In this document: positions 35,023 to 44,900 of the stretch, piece after piece
Layout: each line of letters begins with the position of its first letter
Position numbering within the stretch: position 1 is the first letter of the stretch
DNA from: Oscillospiraceae bacterium
GTDB lineage: Bacteria > Bacillota > Clostridia > Oscillospirales > Ruminococcaceae
NCBI GenBank assembly: GCA_030539275.1
Contig: JAUNSK010000002.1
Location: forward strand, 176,582-240,581
Direction of reading: 5' to 3'
Length of the DNA stretch: 64,000 bases
Position numbers and translations under genes: made by a program
The notes under the pieces: generated by a model
Told to the model about the DNA's origin: nothing
Seen by the model: only the letters and a program-made list of their open reading frames with translations
Databases searched by the model: none

Positions 35023-36209
35023 ATGCAATGCTGTTTTCGTCAAAGAGAAGACAGAAGATTTATGAAACAGCTTTCAAAAATATTGCAGATTATAGAATAG
35101 TTTCTTGTGATACCAGCTTTAAAAGTGCAACTTTAAAAAAAATTGAAAATATTAATCCTCACTGCATAATCATTGATTACTCTGTAGGTCTTAAAGATAT
35201 GGACTTATCGGACATAATTTATCTTATGAAAAAGAAAGTACCGGACATCAGGATCATCTATAATTTTGGAACTGTCAGAGATTATGATAATGAAACATTT
35301 ACTAAAACATATTTAATACTGCAGCAGCAAAAGATATACGATATCATTATAGAAGACGGTTCTGTTACATCAATACTTGAAAATCCGCTGAAATTTGGAG
35401 ACATACAGGACATACTTGCTGAGAAACGAAAACAAGAACAGCTGCTAAAACAGAATGATGAAACCGAGAGCATTGACCGAACACATAAAAACGACAATAT
35501 TCCAGTTCATATTGACATTTTTTCTTTAAATGATAAGACATTTGATATACATAAAATCACAGAGATAATAGATGAAGGTGAAGAAAGAAAAGAAAAATGT
35601 GTAACTGTAGCTTTAATGCAGCTGCAGCACCACAATGGCTGTACACACACGTCATTTGAGATTGCCAAGTATCTTATTGAACATGGGAAAAATCCATGCA
35701 TCATAATGTCAGATGATGAAACTTACAATAATATGCTTCGTTTCTATAAATATAAAACAGAAGCTGCCGTAAACGGATTTAGTCTTAATGGTATACACAT
35801 TCTCCCCTTTGAGTCATATCAAGAAGCAAAAAAGATCTACAGCTATATTATTATTGATATTGGCTTAAGCCGCATTCATTTTGAACCTGTTTACAATGAT
35901 GCTGATATAAAGGTTATGATGTGTTCAGCTTCTGAATGGGATATGTGCTGTTTATCTAACTGGCTGAACTATCCCAAGTTTGATTATACAAGGGATATAA
36001 ATTACTTGTTTACTACTTCCCCATCACGATATGTACAGATAAATAAAACACTTCTTAAAGGAAACTGCACTGCATACAGACTCGATATCAGTGATAACTG
36101 TTTTTCTCCGTGTGTTTTTAATAAAATGGTATATAAAGTTATTCTGCAGAGTGTTGATCTGACTGCACCAAATCTTAAAAAGAAACGAAAGCTATTAAAA
36201 CTTAAATAA
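35019..36209 (+). CDS. CpaE/ParA-like protein with degenerate ATPase motif
   Basis: A 396-residue protein. Residues 1 to about 125 have a receiver-like alpha/beta pattern (HCIIIDYSVGLKDMDLSDIIYLMKKKVPDIRIIYNFG). From about 195 the order of strands recalls the MinD/ParA fold of CpaE-type proteins: VTVALMQLQHHNGCTHTSFEIAKYLIEHGKNPCIIM, where the Walker A lysine loop is replaced by HHNGCTHTS, then YIIIDIGLS for Walker B. It may therefore bind but not hydrolyse nucleotide. CpaE proteins position secretion or pilus machines; this one could place the mating channel (inference). It lies four bases into its partner upstream. Confidence 0.55.
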   Translation: MNAMLFSSKRRQKIYETAFKNIADYRIVSCDTSFKSATLKKIENINPHCIIIDYSVGLKDMDLSDIIYLMKKKVPDIRIIYNFGTVRDYDNETFTKTYLILQQQKIYDIIIEDGSVTSILENPLKFGDIQDILAEKRKQEQLLKQNDETESIDRTHKNDNIPVHIDIFSLNDKTFDIHKITEIIDEGEERKEKCVTVALMQLQHHNGCTHTSFEIAKYLIEHGKNPCIIMSDDETYNNMLRFYKYKTEAAVNGFSLNGIHILPFESYQEAKKIYSYIIIDIGLSRIHFEPVYNDADIKVMMCSASEWDMCCLSNWLNYPKFDYTRDINYLFTTSPSRYVQINKTLLKGNCTAYRLDISDNCFSPCVFNKMVYKVILQSVDLTAPNLKKKRKLLKLK

Positions 36210-36213
36210 AAAT

Positions 36214-36228
36214 GTGCTATTATAGTAC
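36214..36228 (+). promoter_or_regulatory. Extended -10 repeat motif, copy 2
   Basis: GTGCTATTATAGTAC contains TGnTATTAT, 21 bp before the ATG at 36249. Confidence 0.5.
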
Positions 36229-36248
36229 AAACCGAAAGGAATGAAATT

Positions 36249-37682
36249 ATGGAGTTAAGAAGAGCTTTAAATGCTGTTACATCTGATGACCGATCAGGAA
36301 TCATTTGTGACAGAGCAAACCCCAAAAATTATATTTCTGTAACATCAGAAGAACGATCAGGTGAAAACGGAATTTACATAGCAACTCGCTTGGATGTCTA
36401 TAAGGATGGCTGCAAACAAAAATGCAATGAATTTTCACATGGCGAATTTAATAGATATCATACAAAAGGCGGAGACAATACTTCATCTATTGGCGAAAAA
36501 CATTGGCTTAACATAATTGATGAAATACAAAAGCTTGGATTTGATGATGTAATAATGCTCAAAGATAACGCTGAGTACGAAAAATACAAACAGGATCCAG
36601 ATGCATATACCAAAAAAGATAAGCAAACTAAAAATAGCACAGATACAGCAAATGATTATTCTATGAATCATGCTGAAGATACAAAATGCATACTGCAGTG
36701 GAAAAAAGGTAATCCATACATTTATTCTGAAGACAAGCCATTATATCCTATAATTAATGCTTTTGTTAGTATGCACTTAGATAAGTCTGCAGCGCTTGCG
36801 GATAAGAAAGAGAGACTTGAAGATAAGGTAAACACTGGTTATGCCAGGATTGACAAACTTATGAACCGTGCTAAACATCTTAGTGATACAAATGCTATTC
36901 TCAGTAATTTTTCAAGTAAACTAATATTTATATCTGCTATTATTGAAAAGAATGAAAAAAAGATACATAATATTCAATGCAATAAGATCCCATCGATTGA
37001 AGAAAAAATAGCATATCGATCAGCAAAAATTATTAAACTGAATTTTAATATTTCAGTTCAGCAATGCAAAGCTGCCAGACTGATTAACTTAAGCAATATG
37101 ATAAGAAACTTTTCTGTTAAGAATAACTCAGTACGACTAAATGAATTCGAAAAATCTCTTTCAGCTATGAATAAATCAACACACAGACTGATGAATCTTA
37201 AGCTTCAAAAGTGTGAAAATAAGATTATTACTCTTTCATCTGAATACAAATCAGCAAATACCGCAGCTGATAAACTTGATATCGCAAAAAAACTCAGAAA
37301 ACAGAAATTGAAAAAGAAGGATATAGAAAAAAGAAAATGCAGTATAGAAATGCCGCATAACATTGATATTGATATGTTAAACAGAACAGCAGATGAATGT
37401 GAAAAGGCCGAAAAAACAGTTCTAGCCGGCGGAACAGCAATAATAAACGAACTTCCTGAAAAAATATGTACGCTTGCCTCTGCAGCTGCAGCAACAAAAA
37501 CTGAATCAAAGATCAGCAATCCATATTATATAATAGCCACACCTGACCAGTACGCAGATCTGAATAATGCAGGAATCATTTTTGAATCCAAAAATCCCAG
37601 CAGCAATGTTATCGTAATAGAAAAAGAAGATAAAGAAAAGGCATCTAACATACTTAGTAATCAGATGAGCTTACATTTATAA
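36249..37682 (+). CDS. Large hypothetical ICE protein with C-terminal repeat unit
   Basis: A 477-residue, Lys-rich soluble protein from ATG 36249 (GAAAGGAATG upstream). Residues 1-110 form an alpha/beta region with RSGENGIYIATRLDVYKDG. About 185-365 is helical and coiled-coil-like. The last 50 residues (NPYYIIATPDQYADLNNAGIIFESK...) match the small unit repeated at the C-terminus of the relaxase and of the helicase. I recognise no named family. It is driven by the extended -10 motif at 36214 and ends at a terminator. A DNA-processing accessory role is inferred from the shared unit. Confidence 0.65.
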   Translation: MELRRALNAVTSDDRSGIICDRANPKNYISVTSEERSGENGIYIATRLDVYKDGCKQKCNEFSHGEFNRYHTKGGDNTSSIGEKHWLNIIDEIQKLGFDDVIMLKDNAEYEKYKQDPDAYTKKDKQTKNSTDTANDYSMNHAEDTKCILQWKKGNPYIYSEDKPLYPIINAFVSMHLDKSAALADKKERLEDKVNTGYARIDKLMNRAKHLSDTNAILSNFSSKLIFISAIIEKNEKKIHNIQCNKIPSIEEKIAYRSAKIIKLNFNISVQQCKAARLINLSNMIRNFSVKNNSVRLNEFEKSLSAMNKSTHRLMNLKLQKCENKIITLSSEYKSANTAADKLDIAKKLRKQKLKKKDIEKRKCSIEMPHNIDIDMLNRTADECEKAEKTVLAGGTAIINELPEKICTLASAAAATKTESKISNPYYIIATPDQYADLNNAGIIFESKNPSSNVIVIEKEDKEKASNILSNQMSLHL

Positions 37683-37713
37683 GCTCTGTAAAATCTCTTT
37701 GAGTATAAAATAC

Positions 37714-37745
37714 AGAAGTCAGCAGGAAAAATACTACTGACTTCT
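37714..37745 (+). terminator. Terminator before the topoisomerase gene
   Basis: AGAAGTCAG (37714-37722) pairs with CTGACTTCT (37737-37745), followed by TTTAT. Confidence 0.65.
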
Positions 37746-37765
37746 TTTATTGGAGGTAAATAGTA

Positions 37766-39889
37766 ATGGTTGTTATTTATGCTGAGAAATCAAGTCTCGC
37801 AAAAGCTATAGCTGGAGCTTTGGGAGCCGGAAAACGTATACCGCTTGCAGATGAACCGACCGTCGGTTATTATAGATTTACTTTTAAAGGAGAAGAAGCT
37901 GTGCTTTGTCATGGAGTAGGACATCTTGCTCAGCTTGTTCCTGCAAAATCATATGATGAAAAGTATATAAAATGGGATCTTAACATATATCCGTGCATTC
38001 CTGAAGTGTTTAACATTGCTGCAAAGGCAGTAACAATTAAATGCATAAAAGCAGTCAAAGCATTTCTTGACAAGGCGGACTGGGCAGTGAACGCAACTGA
38101 TCCAGACAGAGAAGGTGAACTGATTTTTGCTTATGTCTGTGATGTCTGCAAGTTTCACAAACCAATTCAACGTGCCTGGATAGAAGATCTTACAGAAGAA
38201 AAAATCCGAAAAGCATTTAATAATCTTAAAGCCCACAACGAAATACTTTCAGATCAGACGGAAGGCTGCGCTGCTGATCTGCAGAAAGCTGGAAGAGCAA
38301 GAGATATTGCAGATTGGCTGATTGGAAATAATCTGACTGTTGCAGCTACAAGGAAGTACGGAGGATATGATAATCTTATTTCTGTAGGACGTGTTCAGAC
38401 ACCTACACTTGCAATGGTTGTAAATAGAGAGAAACAGATCTTATCGCATGTTAAAACACCGTTCTGGAAAGTAACAGCAGAATTCACTGCAGCAAAGGGA
38501 ACCTTTGAAGCAGATCATGAACATGGAAATTATGATAACGAAACTGTAGCCAATACAATCCTCTCAGCCTGCATTGGTCATGACGGTACCGTAACAGACA
38601 AACAAGTAAAGCATAAGACAGTTTCTGCTCCTCTGCTCTATAACACAACACAGCTTCAGATAGCAGCTTCCAAAAAACTAGGTTGGGAATCTGACAAGAC
38701 TATGAACGTTATGCAAAGCCTTTATGAGCATAAGCTTATGTCTTATCCACGAACATCATCAGAACACCTGACACAGGCAATGGAGCCTGAAGTAAAACTT
38801 ACAATACAGAAAATTCTTCTTATGCCTGAATATAATAAGTTTGCACTCCCTGAAGAAAAGTGGAGTGCATTTTCATCACGTCATTTTGATGACAAAAAAG
38901 TCGGAAGTCATCCAGCTATTATTCCAACTGTTAATGTTCCTGAAAATCTCAACGATATATCTGATGATGAAAAAGAGTTATATGATCTGCTTGCAAAATC
39001 TATAATCAGAATCATCTATCCCAAAGCTGAACTTGACGAATCGAGTGTCATAGTCAGTGTTAACGGCAGCAACTTTAAAGCCACTGGAAGTGTTATTACG
39101 AATATAGGATGGTACACTGTTGATGCCAAACCGGAAAATAAAAATACTCTTCCTGCTATCGAAATCGGTGATAAACTTTCTGGTTCATATAAAATAAAAA
39201 AGGGTGAGACAGAGCCGCCTAAAAGATTTACTGAAGCAGCACTTCTTGCTGCTATGGAACTTGCAGGTGCAAATATTGAAGATGAAGAGATAAGGACGTT
39301 AATGAAGCTCCAGAAAAAAGGCCTCGGCACTGATGCAACACGAGTTGCAATTCTGAAAGGTCTTTTTTCAAAAGGCTACCTTGAACGAAAAGGCAAAACA
39401 ATAATACCGACTGAAAAAGGAATTTATCTTATTGATAATCTTGCGGTCGAAGATATTAAATCAGCAGACATGACCGGAGAATGGGAAAAACAGCTTAATG
39501 ACATAGCTTGTGGTAAAGCTGATTTTAACAGTTTTGTTTCTATGATAAAAGAAACAACTATGACATGGTATAAAGAGATTGCCGGCAGCTCATCCGGGAC
39601 ATTTGTATCAGAAAAAGAAGCTAAAATGATATGCCCCCTATGCGGAAAACAACTGCGTCATATGAAGTGGGGCTACGGATGCAGCGGATATCAGGAAGGC
39701 TGCAAATTTTCATTAAACAGTGAAATATGTTCAAAGAAAATAACCGAGCCACAAGCTCTGGCATTACTTACAAAAGGCAAAACAAACATAATAAAAGGCT
39801 TTACCGGAAAGTCAGGGAGGTCATTTGATGCGGCCCTGAAGCTTGACAGACAGTCTGGGAAAATAAACTTTGAGTTTTCAAACAAATAA
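37766..39889 (+). CDS. topB: DNA topoisomerase III
   Basis: A 707-residue type IA topoisomerase. The TOPRIM region at the N-terminus has VVIYAEKSSLAKAIAGAL (catalytic Glu) and NATDPDREGELIF (DxD). The active-site Tyr lies in LMSYPRTSSEHL at about residue 330. A zinc-ribbon-like CPLCGKQLRHMKWGYGCSGYQEGCKF closes the C-terminus at about 630-656. It relaxes and decatenates DNA. ICE-borne TopB supports transfer or rolling-circle replication of the element. The ATG has GGAGG upstream; terminators flank the gene. Confidence 0.95.
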   Translation: MVVIYAEKSSLAKAIAGALGAGKRIPLADEPTVGYYRFTFKGEEAVLCHGVGHLAQLVPAKSYDEKYIKWDLNIYPCIPEVFNIAAKAVTIKCIKAVKAFLDKADWAVNATDPDREGELIFAYVCDVCKFHKPIQRAWIEDLTEEKIRKAFNNLKAHNEILSDQTEGCAADLQKAGRARDIADWLIGNNLTVAATRKYGGYDNLISVGRVQTPTLAMVVNREKQILSHVKTPFWKVTAEFTAAKGTFEADHEHGNYDNETVANTILSACIGHDGTVTDKQVKHKTVSAPLLYNTTQLQIAASKKLGWESDKTMNVMQSLYEHKLMSYPRTSSEHLTQAMEPEVKLTIQKILLMPEYNKFALPEEKWSAFSSRHFDDKKVGSHPAIIPTVNVPENLNDISDDEKELYDLLAKSIIRIIYPKAELDESSVIVSVNGSNFKATGSVITNIGWYTVDAKPENKNTLPAIEIGDKLSGSYKIKKGETEPPKRFTEAALLAAMELAGANIEDEEIRTLMKLQKKGLGTDATRVAILKGLFSKGYLERKGKTIIPTEKGIYLIDNLAVEDIKSADMTGEWEKQLNDIACGKADFNSFVSMIKETTMTWYKEIAGSSSGTFVSEKEAKMICPLCGKQLRHMKWGYGCSGYQEGCKFSLNSEICSKKITEPQALALLTKGKTNIIKGFTGKSGRSFDAALKLDRQSGKINFEFSNK

Positions 39890-39916
39890 GTGTACTGCTT
39901 CAGCACACTTATTACT

Positions 39917-39950
39917 CTGAAACAGCAGTTGTATTTAACTGCTGTTTCAG
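39917..39950. other. Perfect 14-bp hairpin before the primase gene
   Basis: CTGAAACAGCAGTT (39917-39930) and AACTGCTGTTTCAG (39937-39950), loop GTATTT. No T-run follows, so it is more likely an RNA stability or translation-control element than a terminator. The ribosome site GGAGGT lies just after it. Confidence 0.5.
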
Positions 39951-39968
39951 TATTCAGGAGGTATAACC

Positions 39969-40967
39969 TTGAAAACAAGTCATGTGCATTTATCTGAAAG
40001 CACGATAAAACAAGCATCAAACACAGATCTTGTCGATTATCTCAGCAGCTGCGGATATGAGGTTGTTAAACGCGGAAACAGTTATAAACTAAATATTAAA
40101 AACCGTTTTCCAGGAGATATGTCAAGTTTATCTGTTTATGCAAACCGAAAAGGATGGAAACGATGGAGCAATGGAGAAAGCGGAGGTGATGCCATTTCAT
40201 TTCTTGAAAAAAACATGAGCATGAACTTTCAGGAAGCTGTTTGTGCTCTTACAAACAACACATATATATGTAATTCAGAAAAAATGATTGATCAGACTAT
40301 AACATTCAAAGAGAAGATACTTAAACTGCCTGATAAATATAATGGCAGATATTCACGCCTTTTTGCTTATCTTACAGCAACACGTATGATCGATCCTGAT
40401 ATAGTCAATGAACTTATACATAAAAAACTGATTTACCAGGACAAATACAGCAACATTGTATTTGTAGGTTTCGACGAAAACAAAACTGAACGCTTTGCAT
40501 GCATCAGAGGAACAAATACAGAAAAAGTATTCAGAGCAGACTGTGACAACAGCGACAAAAGATTTGCATTTTCATTATCCGGGATTAATAAAAAAAAGCT
40601 GTTCGTCTTTGAAGCCCCTATTGATCTGTTAAGCCATGCAACAATGAGCAATAAGATCATACAAAATCCAAAAGCCTGGAAGGTTCATTCCAGGCTTTGT
40701 CTTGCCGGCACGTCAGATGTCGCTTTGAATAATTATCTGAAAACACATGCGGATGTAAATGAAATAATCTTTTATCTTGATAACGACGAAGCCGGTAGAA
40801 ACGCGGCAGAGAAGCACTGCAAAAAATATCATGATCTAGGCTATAAAGTTAGCAGCTGCTGTCCTAAAAATAAAGATATTAATGAAGATCTGATTGAGTT
40901 TGTTGGTAAAAAGCCTCCGCCGGCGTGCAATACAAAACAAAATAAAAGATCAGATATAAAAAGATAA
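39969..40967 (+). CDS. DUF3991/TOPRIM primase-like protein
   Basis: A 332-residue protein. The N-terminal 90 residues (VDYLSSCGYEVVKRGNSYKL, WKRWSNGESGGDAISFLEKN) match the DUF3991-associated primase zinc-finger-like region without its Cys ligands. The C-terminal half is a TOPRIM domain: LFVFEAPIDLLSHAT (Glu) and EIIFYLDNDEAGRNAAEKH (DxD). Such proteins are thought to prime complementary-strand synthesis after ICE transfer. The start is TTG at 39969, seven bases after GGAGGT. Confidence 0.8.
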   Translation: MKTSHVHLSESTIKQASNTDLVDYLSSCGYEVVKRGNSYKLNIKNRFPGDMSSLSVYANRKGWKRWSNGESGGDAISFLEKNMSMNFQEAVCALTNNTYICNSEKMIDQTITFKEKILKLPDKYNGRYSRLFAYLTATRMIDPDIVNELIHKKLIYQDKYSNIVFVGFDENKTERFACIRGTNTEKVFRADCDNSDKRFAFSLSGINKKKLFVFEAPIDLLSHATMSNKIIQNPKAWKVHSRLCLAGTSDVALNNYLKTHADVNEIIFYLDNDEAGRNAAEKHCKKYHDLGYKVSSCCPKNKDINEDLIEFVGKKPPPACNTKQNKRSDIKR

Positions 40968-40982
40968 TACAATAGCAATACT

Positions 40983-41013
40983 AAAGACCGTTTGAATCCT
41001 TCAGGCGGTCTTT
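40983..41013 (+). terminator. Terminator after the primase-like gene
   Basis: AAAGACCG pairs with CGGTCTTT with an inner TGAA/TTCA pair and a T-run. The next ribosome site follows at once. Confidence 0.65.
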
Positions 41014-41031
41014 TTGAAAGGATGTGAAAAA

Positions 41032-41730
41032 ATGAGCAGAATAAAGCTCAGCAACGAAGTCTTTAATCTTGGTCTGAATCAAAAAGAACTTGCTGTATTT
41101 GCATATATGTCTAGTCTCCCTGCCCTAGACAATTTGATTACTATTAAGCAGTCGACAATAGCACAGAAATGCGGAATAAAAGCAGTTCAGACAGTTAGTA
41201 AGATAATTTCAAGTCTTGAAGATATTGGCCTTGTTGTGCGATACAGCCGACATATTAAAGACAACAGACATAACGGAACATACATATATCGTATTAATAA
41301 GCTTGATACCAACAAAAGCTTCTTCTTCTTTGAAAGACATGTATTTGGACTTCTGAATGCCAGGCAGCTTACAGTATATCTTTTTATGTGCAAAAGCTAC
41401 AGCACTGTTATTAAACGATGCTGGAACAGCTACAATGATATTTCAAAACAAATACATATGAAACGTGAAACAGTCATTCAGACTGTACAAGAACTCTGTA
41501 AATTAAAGCTTATAGTCAAGATCAAAAGAAAATCGAAAAAAAATAAGAGAATAAACGTCGACAATCACTATCAGATCATTTTTGTTGTCCATATGAAGAT
41601 AAAAAAAAGACCATTTCCTAAAAAAAGAAACGGCCGCAAAAAAATAAAAATATATCTCGATATAAAATATGATAACACAAGAGGAATGAAATGTCAACAG
41701 TTTGCAATCAGGGGTAGTCCCTCAGATTAA
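41032..41730 (+). CDS. Helix-turn-helix protein (replication initiator-like)
   Basis: A 232-residue protein from ATG 41032 (GAAAGGATG upstream). It contains two winged-helix units: FNLGLNQKELAVFAYMSSLP...STIAQKCGIKAVQTVSKIISSLEDIGLVVRYSR and a second, LNARQLTVYLFMCKSYS...NDISKQIHMKRETVIQTVQELCKLKLI. This tandem layout recalls RepA_N/DnaD-like initiators or regulators of clostridial ICEs. The tail is very basic (KKRPFPKKRNGRKKIKI). It may initiate replication of the excised element or regulate the helicase gene that follows (inference). Confidence 0.7.
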   Translation: MSRIKLSNEVFNLGLNQKELAVFAYMSSLPALDNLITIKQSTIAQKCGIKAVQTVSKIISSLEDIGLVVRYSRHIKDNRHNGTYIYRINKLDTNKSFFFFERHVFGLLNARQLTVYLFMCKSYSTVIKRCWNSYNDISKQIHMKRETVIQTVQELCKLKLIVKIKRKSKKNKRINVDNHYQIIFVVHMKIKKRPFPKKRNGRKKIKIYLDIKYDNTRGMKCQQFAIRGSPSD

Positions 41731-41908
41731 ACTCATATTATAGACCCAAGTTAACTTTTCATTTAGAGAATAAAAAATATAAATACTATACTGTTAACTC
41801 ATATATCAACATAATGTTTAAAGTGTTGAAACGTGTTAAAATCTTTGTTGAGAACTTTTTCTTTTCTAAACGACATTTAACCTATACAAAATAAATTATT
41901 ATTATACG

Positions 41909-41937
41909 TTGACTTTTACACTTTAAAGTGTTACAAT
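41909..41937 (+). promoter_or_regulatory. Promoter of the helicase gene with operator in the spacer
   Basis: TTGACT (41909-41914) and TACAAT (41932-41937) with a 17-bp spacer. The spacer holds a 14-bp perfect palindrome ACACTTTAAAGTGT (41918-41931); a half-site TTTAAAGTGTT occurs again near 41817. This fits repression by steric block. Confidence 0.6.
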
Positions 41938-41952
41938 TAAAGGGATGAAAAT

Positions 41953-44900
41953 ATGCAGTCAAAATATGAAAAATACCAACACCTTGAGCAGCTTATCAAT
42001 GACACGTTGAATATTATTGTTTCAGATCAAGTTCATTGGATCAGTTTTTTAAACACTGCAGCCAATATGTACAAGTATAGTTTTGACGAACAAGTACTAA
42101 TACACGCTCAGCGTCCTGATACTGCTGCATGTGCAAGCTTCGATTTCTGGACATCAGGCAAGAAGATGAATATGCAAATTACAAAGGGTGCAAAAGGAGT
42201 AGCCCTGATTGATAAGACCAACAGGAAGCTCCACTATGTTTATGCCGTAGAAGATGCTGTACCAAAGACAGATGGACAATCCAGAAACCCTGAGAATTAT
42301 CGCTGGAAGATGAAAGATGTCAAAAAACAGGATGTTCTTGAAATGATTAAATCTCATTATGGTGTTCAAACAGACAATTTGGCAAAAGGTCTGATTACTA
42401 TGGCAAGTCTTGAAACCGATAAATTTATTTCACGATATTCTGCACAGCTTCAGGAAAAAGCAAATCAGCTTTCAATTGCATTTACTCCAAAGCTCGCTGA
42501 TGATTTTAAGCAATTACTGCAGGTAAGCTCCGCATATATTGTTTTAAAGCGCAGTGGATTAGATGCAGAAAAATTAATAATCCCTGCAACTTTTAATTTG
42601 ATGAACCGAATCGATAAAAGACTCACAGCTGTTCTGGGACAGTCTTTAAATGTAATTTCAAGAAGTGCTATTCGTCAGGTTGAAACTGTTGTTGGTCTTG
42701 ATCTTAAGAAAGGAAGTATTGAAAATGAGCAAAAAAACAGAGACACAGTTACCGAAAAAGATGATCGAAAATGGGATAGTTTACACACTGGACGAGAAAA
42801 CGCAGACTTATCTCCCCTTCCTGGAAGAGAAAAAGCCGGAAATACAGATAGGCAAGTATGGCAGAATGAGAGAGAAATACCTGAAGGAAAACAAGGACGC
42901 TCAGTACATGGAGATGCTTATGACCAACACACTAACGGAGCATCTGATCCAGATCGACGAACAAGCCTGGAACAGGATAGATCTGATAGTGAAGCAAATG
43001 GCTCAAAAGAAAGGGCTAACGGAGGAAATCAAAGAGAAAGATCAGCTCAGATGGGTGGGGTTGATGAACAACTACAGACAGACAGCCGAAGAAATAGTGA
43101 TCAAGGAAATGATCTTCATCTAGAAAATTATGCAGTATCGGAATTTGAAACATCCGGTACTGTTTTTTTGTCGTCTGATACACAGCAGCTGTCATTATTC
43201 GGGAGTGATAAGACTGATAATAAATCACAGTCTTTCTTTGATGATTCAGTAATTGAAGAAATAGTTACCGATGATCTTCTGCGTGGAAGCGGATTTGCCG
43301 ATGGAAAATTCCGAATATATGAATATTATGAAAGCAATAAACCATCAACAAAAGAATTTGCAGATTTCTTAAAAAATGAGTACGGAACTGGAGGACACAG
43401 CGGACAAGGATATGTTTCATCCAGCAGCCATGACTCAAAAGGAATTATTTTTGATATTAAAGCACTTGATGGAATTCAGAAAGTTAAGCTTTCATGGAGT
43501 AATGCAGCTAAACGCATAGAATCCATGATCAGTTCAAAAAACTACATTTCCGAGTCTGATAGACAGTCAAGAATCAAACAGGCCCAGTTTATACTTCAGT
43601 TTGCAAAACCCGAACAGACTGAAAAAATTGAGAAGGCTAAAAAAATCTTAGAATCTTATAAAATACAGCCTTATGCAGCGGACTCAGTAAAAACAGCAGA
43701 ATCAAAAGCAGACGTATCTCCAACCTCTGAAAGCTCTGATTTTTACAGAATATATCAGTTTAAAAAAGATGAGAAATATCATGTGGTACGCTTTCAGCGA
43801 TATAAATATCTTGAAGATAATAATATTTCTGTTGATATTTCAGACTTTGATTTTACGTATCAGGGACGTTTGTCTGACATTTCCGGAGACACGGTTGAAG
43901 ATAAGCTTAACTCTATATACATAAAATTTAATATAAACAGACCTGATGACTTTAAAGGACATTCTATCTCAGTCAGTGATGTGATAGTAATAAGCAAGGA
44001 TAAAGAACTAACAGCTTATTACGTTGATACTATGGGGTTCCCTGCTCTCACAAATTTTCAAAGCAAAGATATAGCAGAAACAAGAGATTATCGTCTTAAC
44101 GAAGATGATATTATTGAAGGCGGAGCCAAGACAAAATTCAAACATAATGTTGAAGCTGTTAAACTGCTTAAAAAGATAGAATCAGAAAACCGTCTTGCAT
44201 CACCTGAAGAACAGTGCATACTTGCCAGATACAGTGGATGGGGCGGACTTTCACAAGCTTTCGACAGTGACAATACTAAATGGACAAACGAATATCAGGA
44301 GCTTAAGTCTCTGCTTACTGAAAAAGAATACATGTATTCCAGAACATCAACACTTACTTCGTTCTTTACTTCTCCGGACATTATCACTGCAATGTATGGA
44401 GTTCTTAAAAAAAATAATTTTACAGGTGGAAAAATTCTTGAACCAAGTATGGGTATCGGAAATTTCTTCTCTTTGATGCCTGATGACATAAAAAATAATT
44501 CTCATCTTAACGGAGTAGAATGTGACATTTTATCCGGCCGAATATCAAAACAATTGTATCAAAATGCGGACATAGACATATGTGGATTTGAAAAGACAGA
44601 GTTCCCTGATGATTTATTTGATCTGGCTATAGGAAACGTTCCGTTCGGAGGATATGAATTGTATGAAAAAAGATATAATAAGCACAACTTTAAAGTGCAT
44701 GATCATTTCTTTGCAAAAGCCCTTGATAAAATCAGACCAGGCGGTATAGTAGCTTTTATAACATCAAAAGGAACTCTTGACAAAAAGAATCCGTATGTAA
44801 GAAAGTATTTAGCTCAGAGAGCTGAGCTTGTCGGTGCATTTCGACTTCCTAACAATGCTTTTAAAAATTATGCTGGAACAGAAGCAACTTCCGATATATT

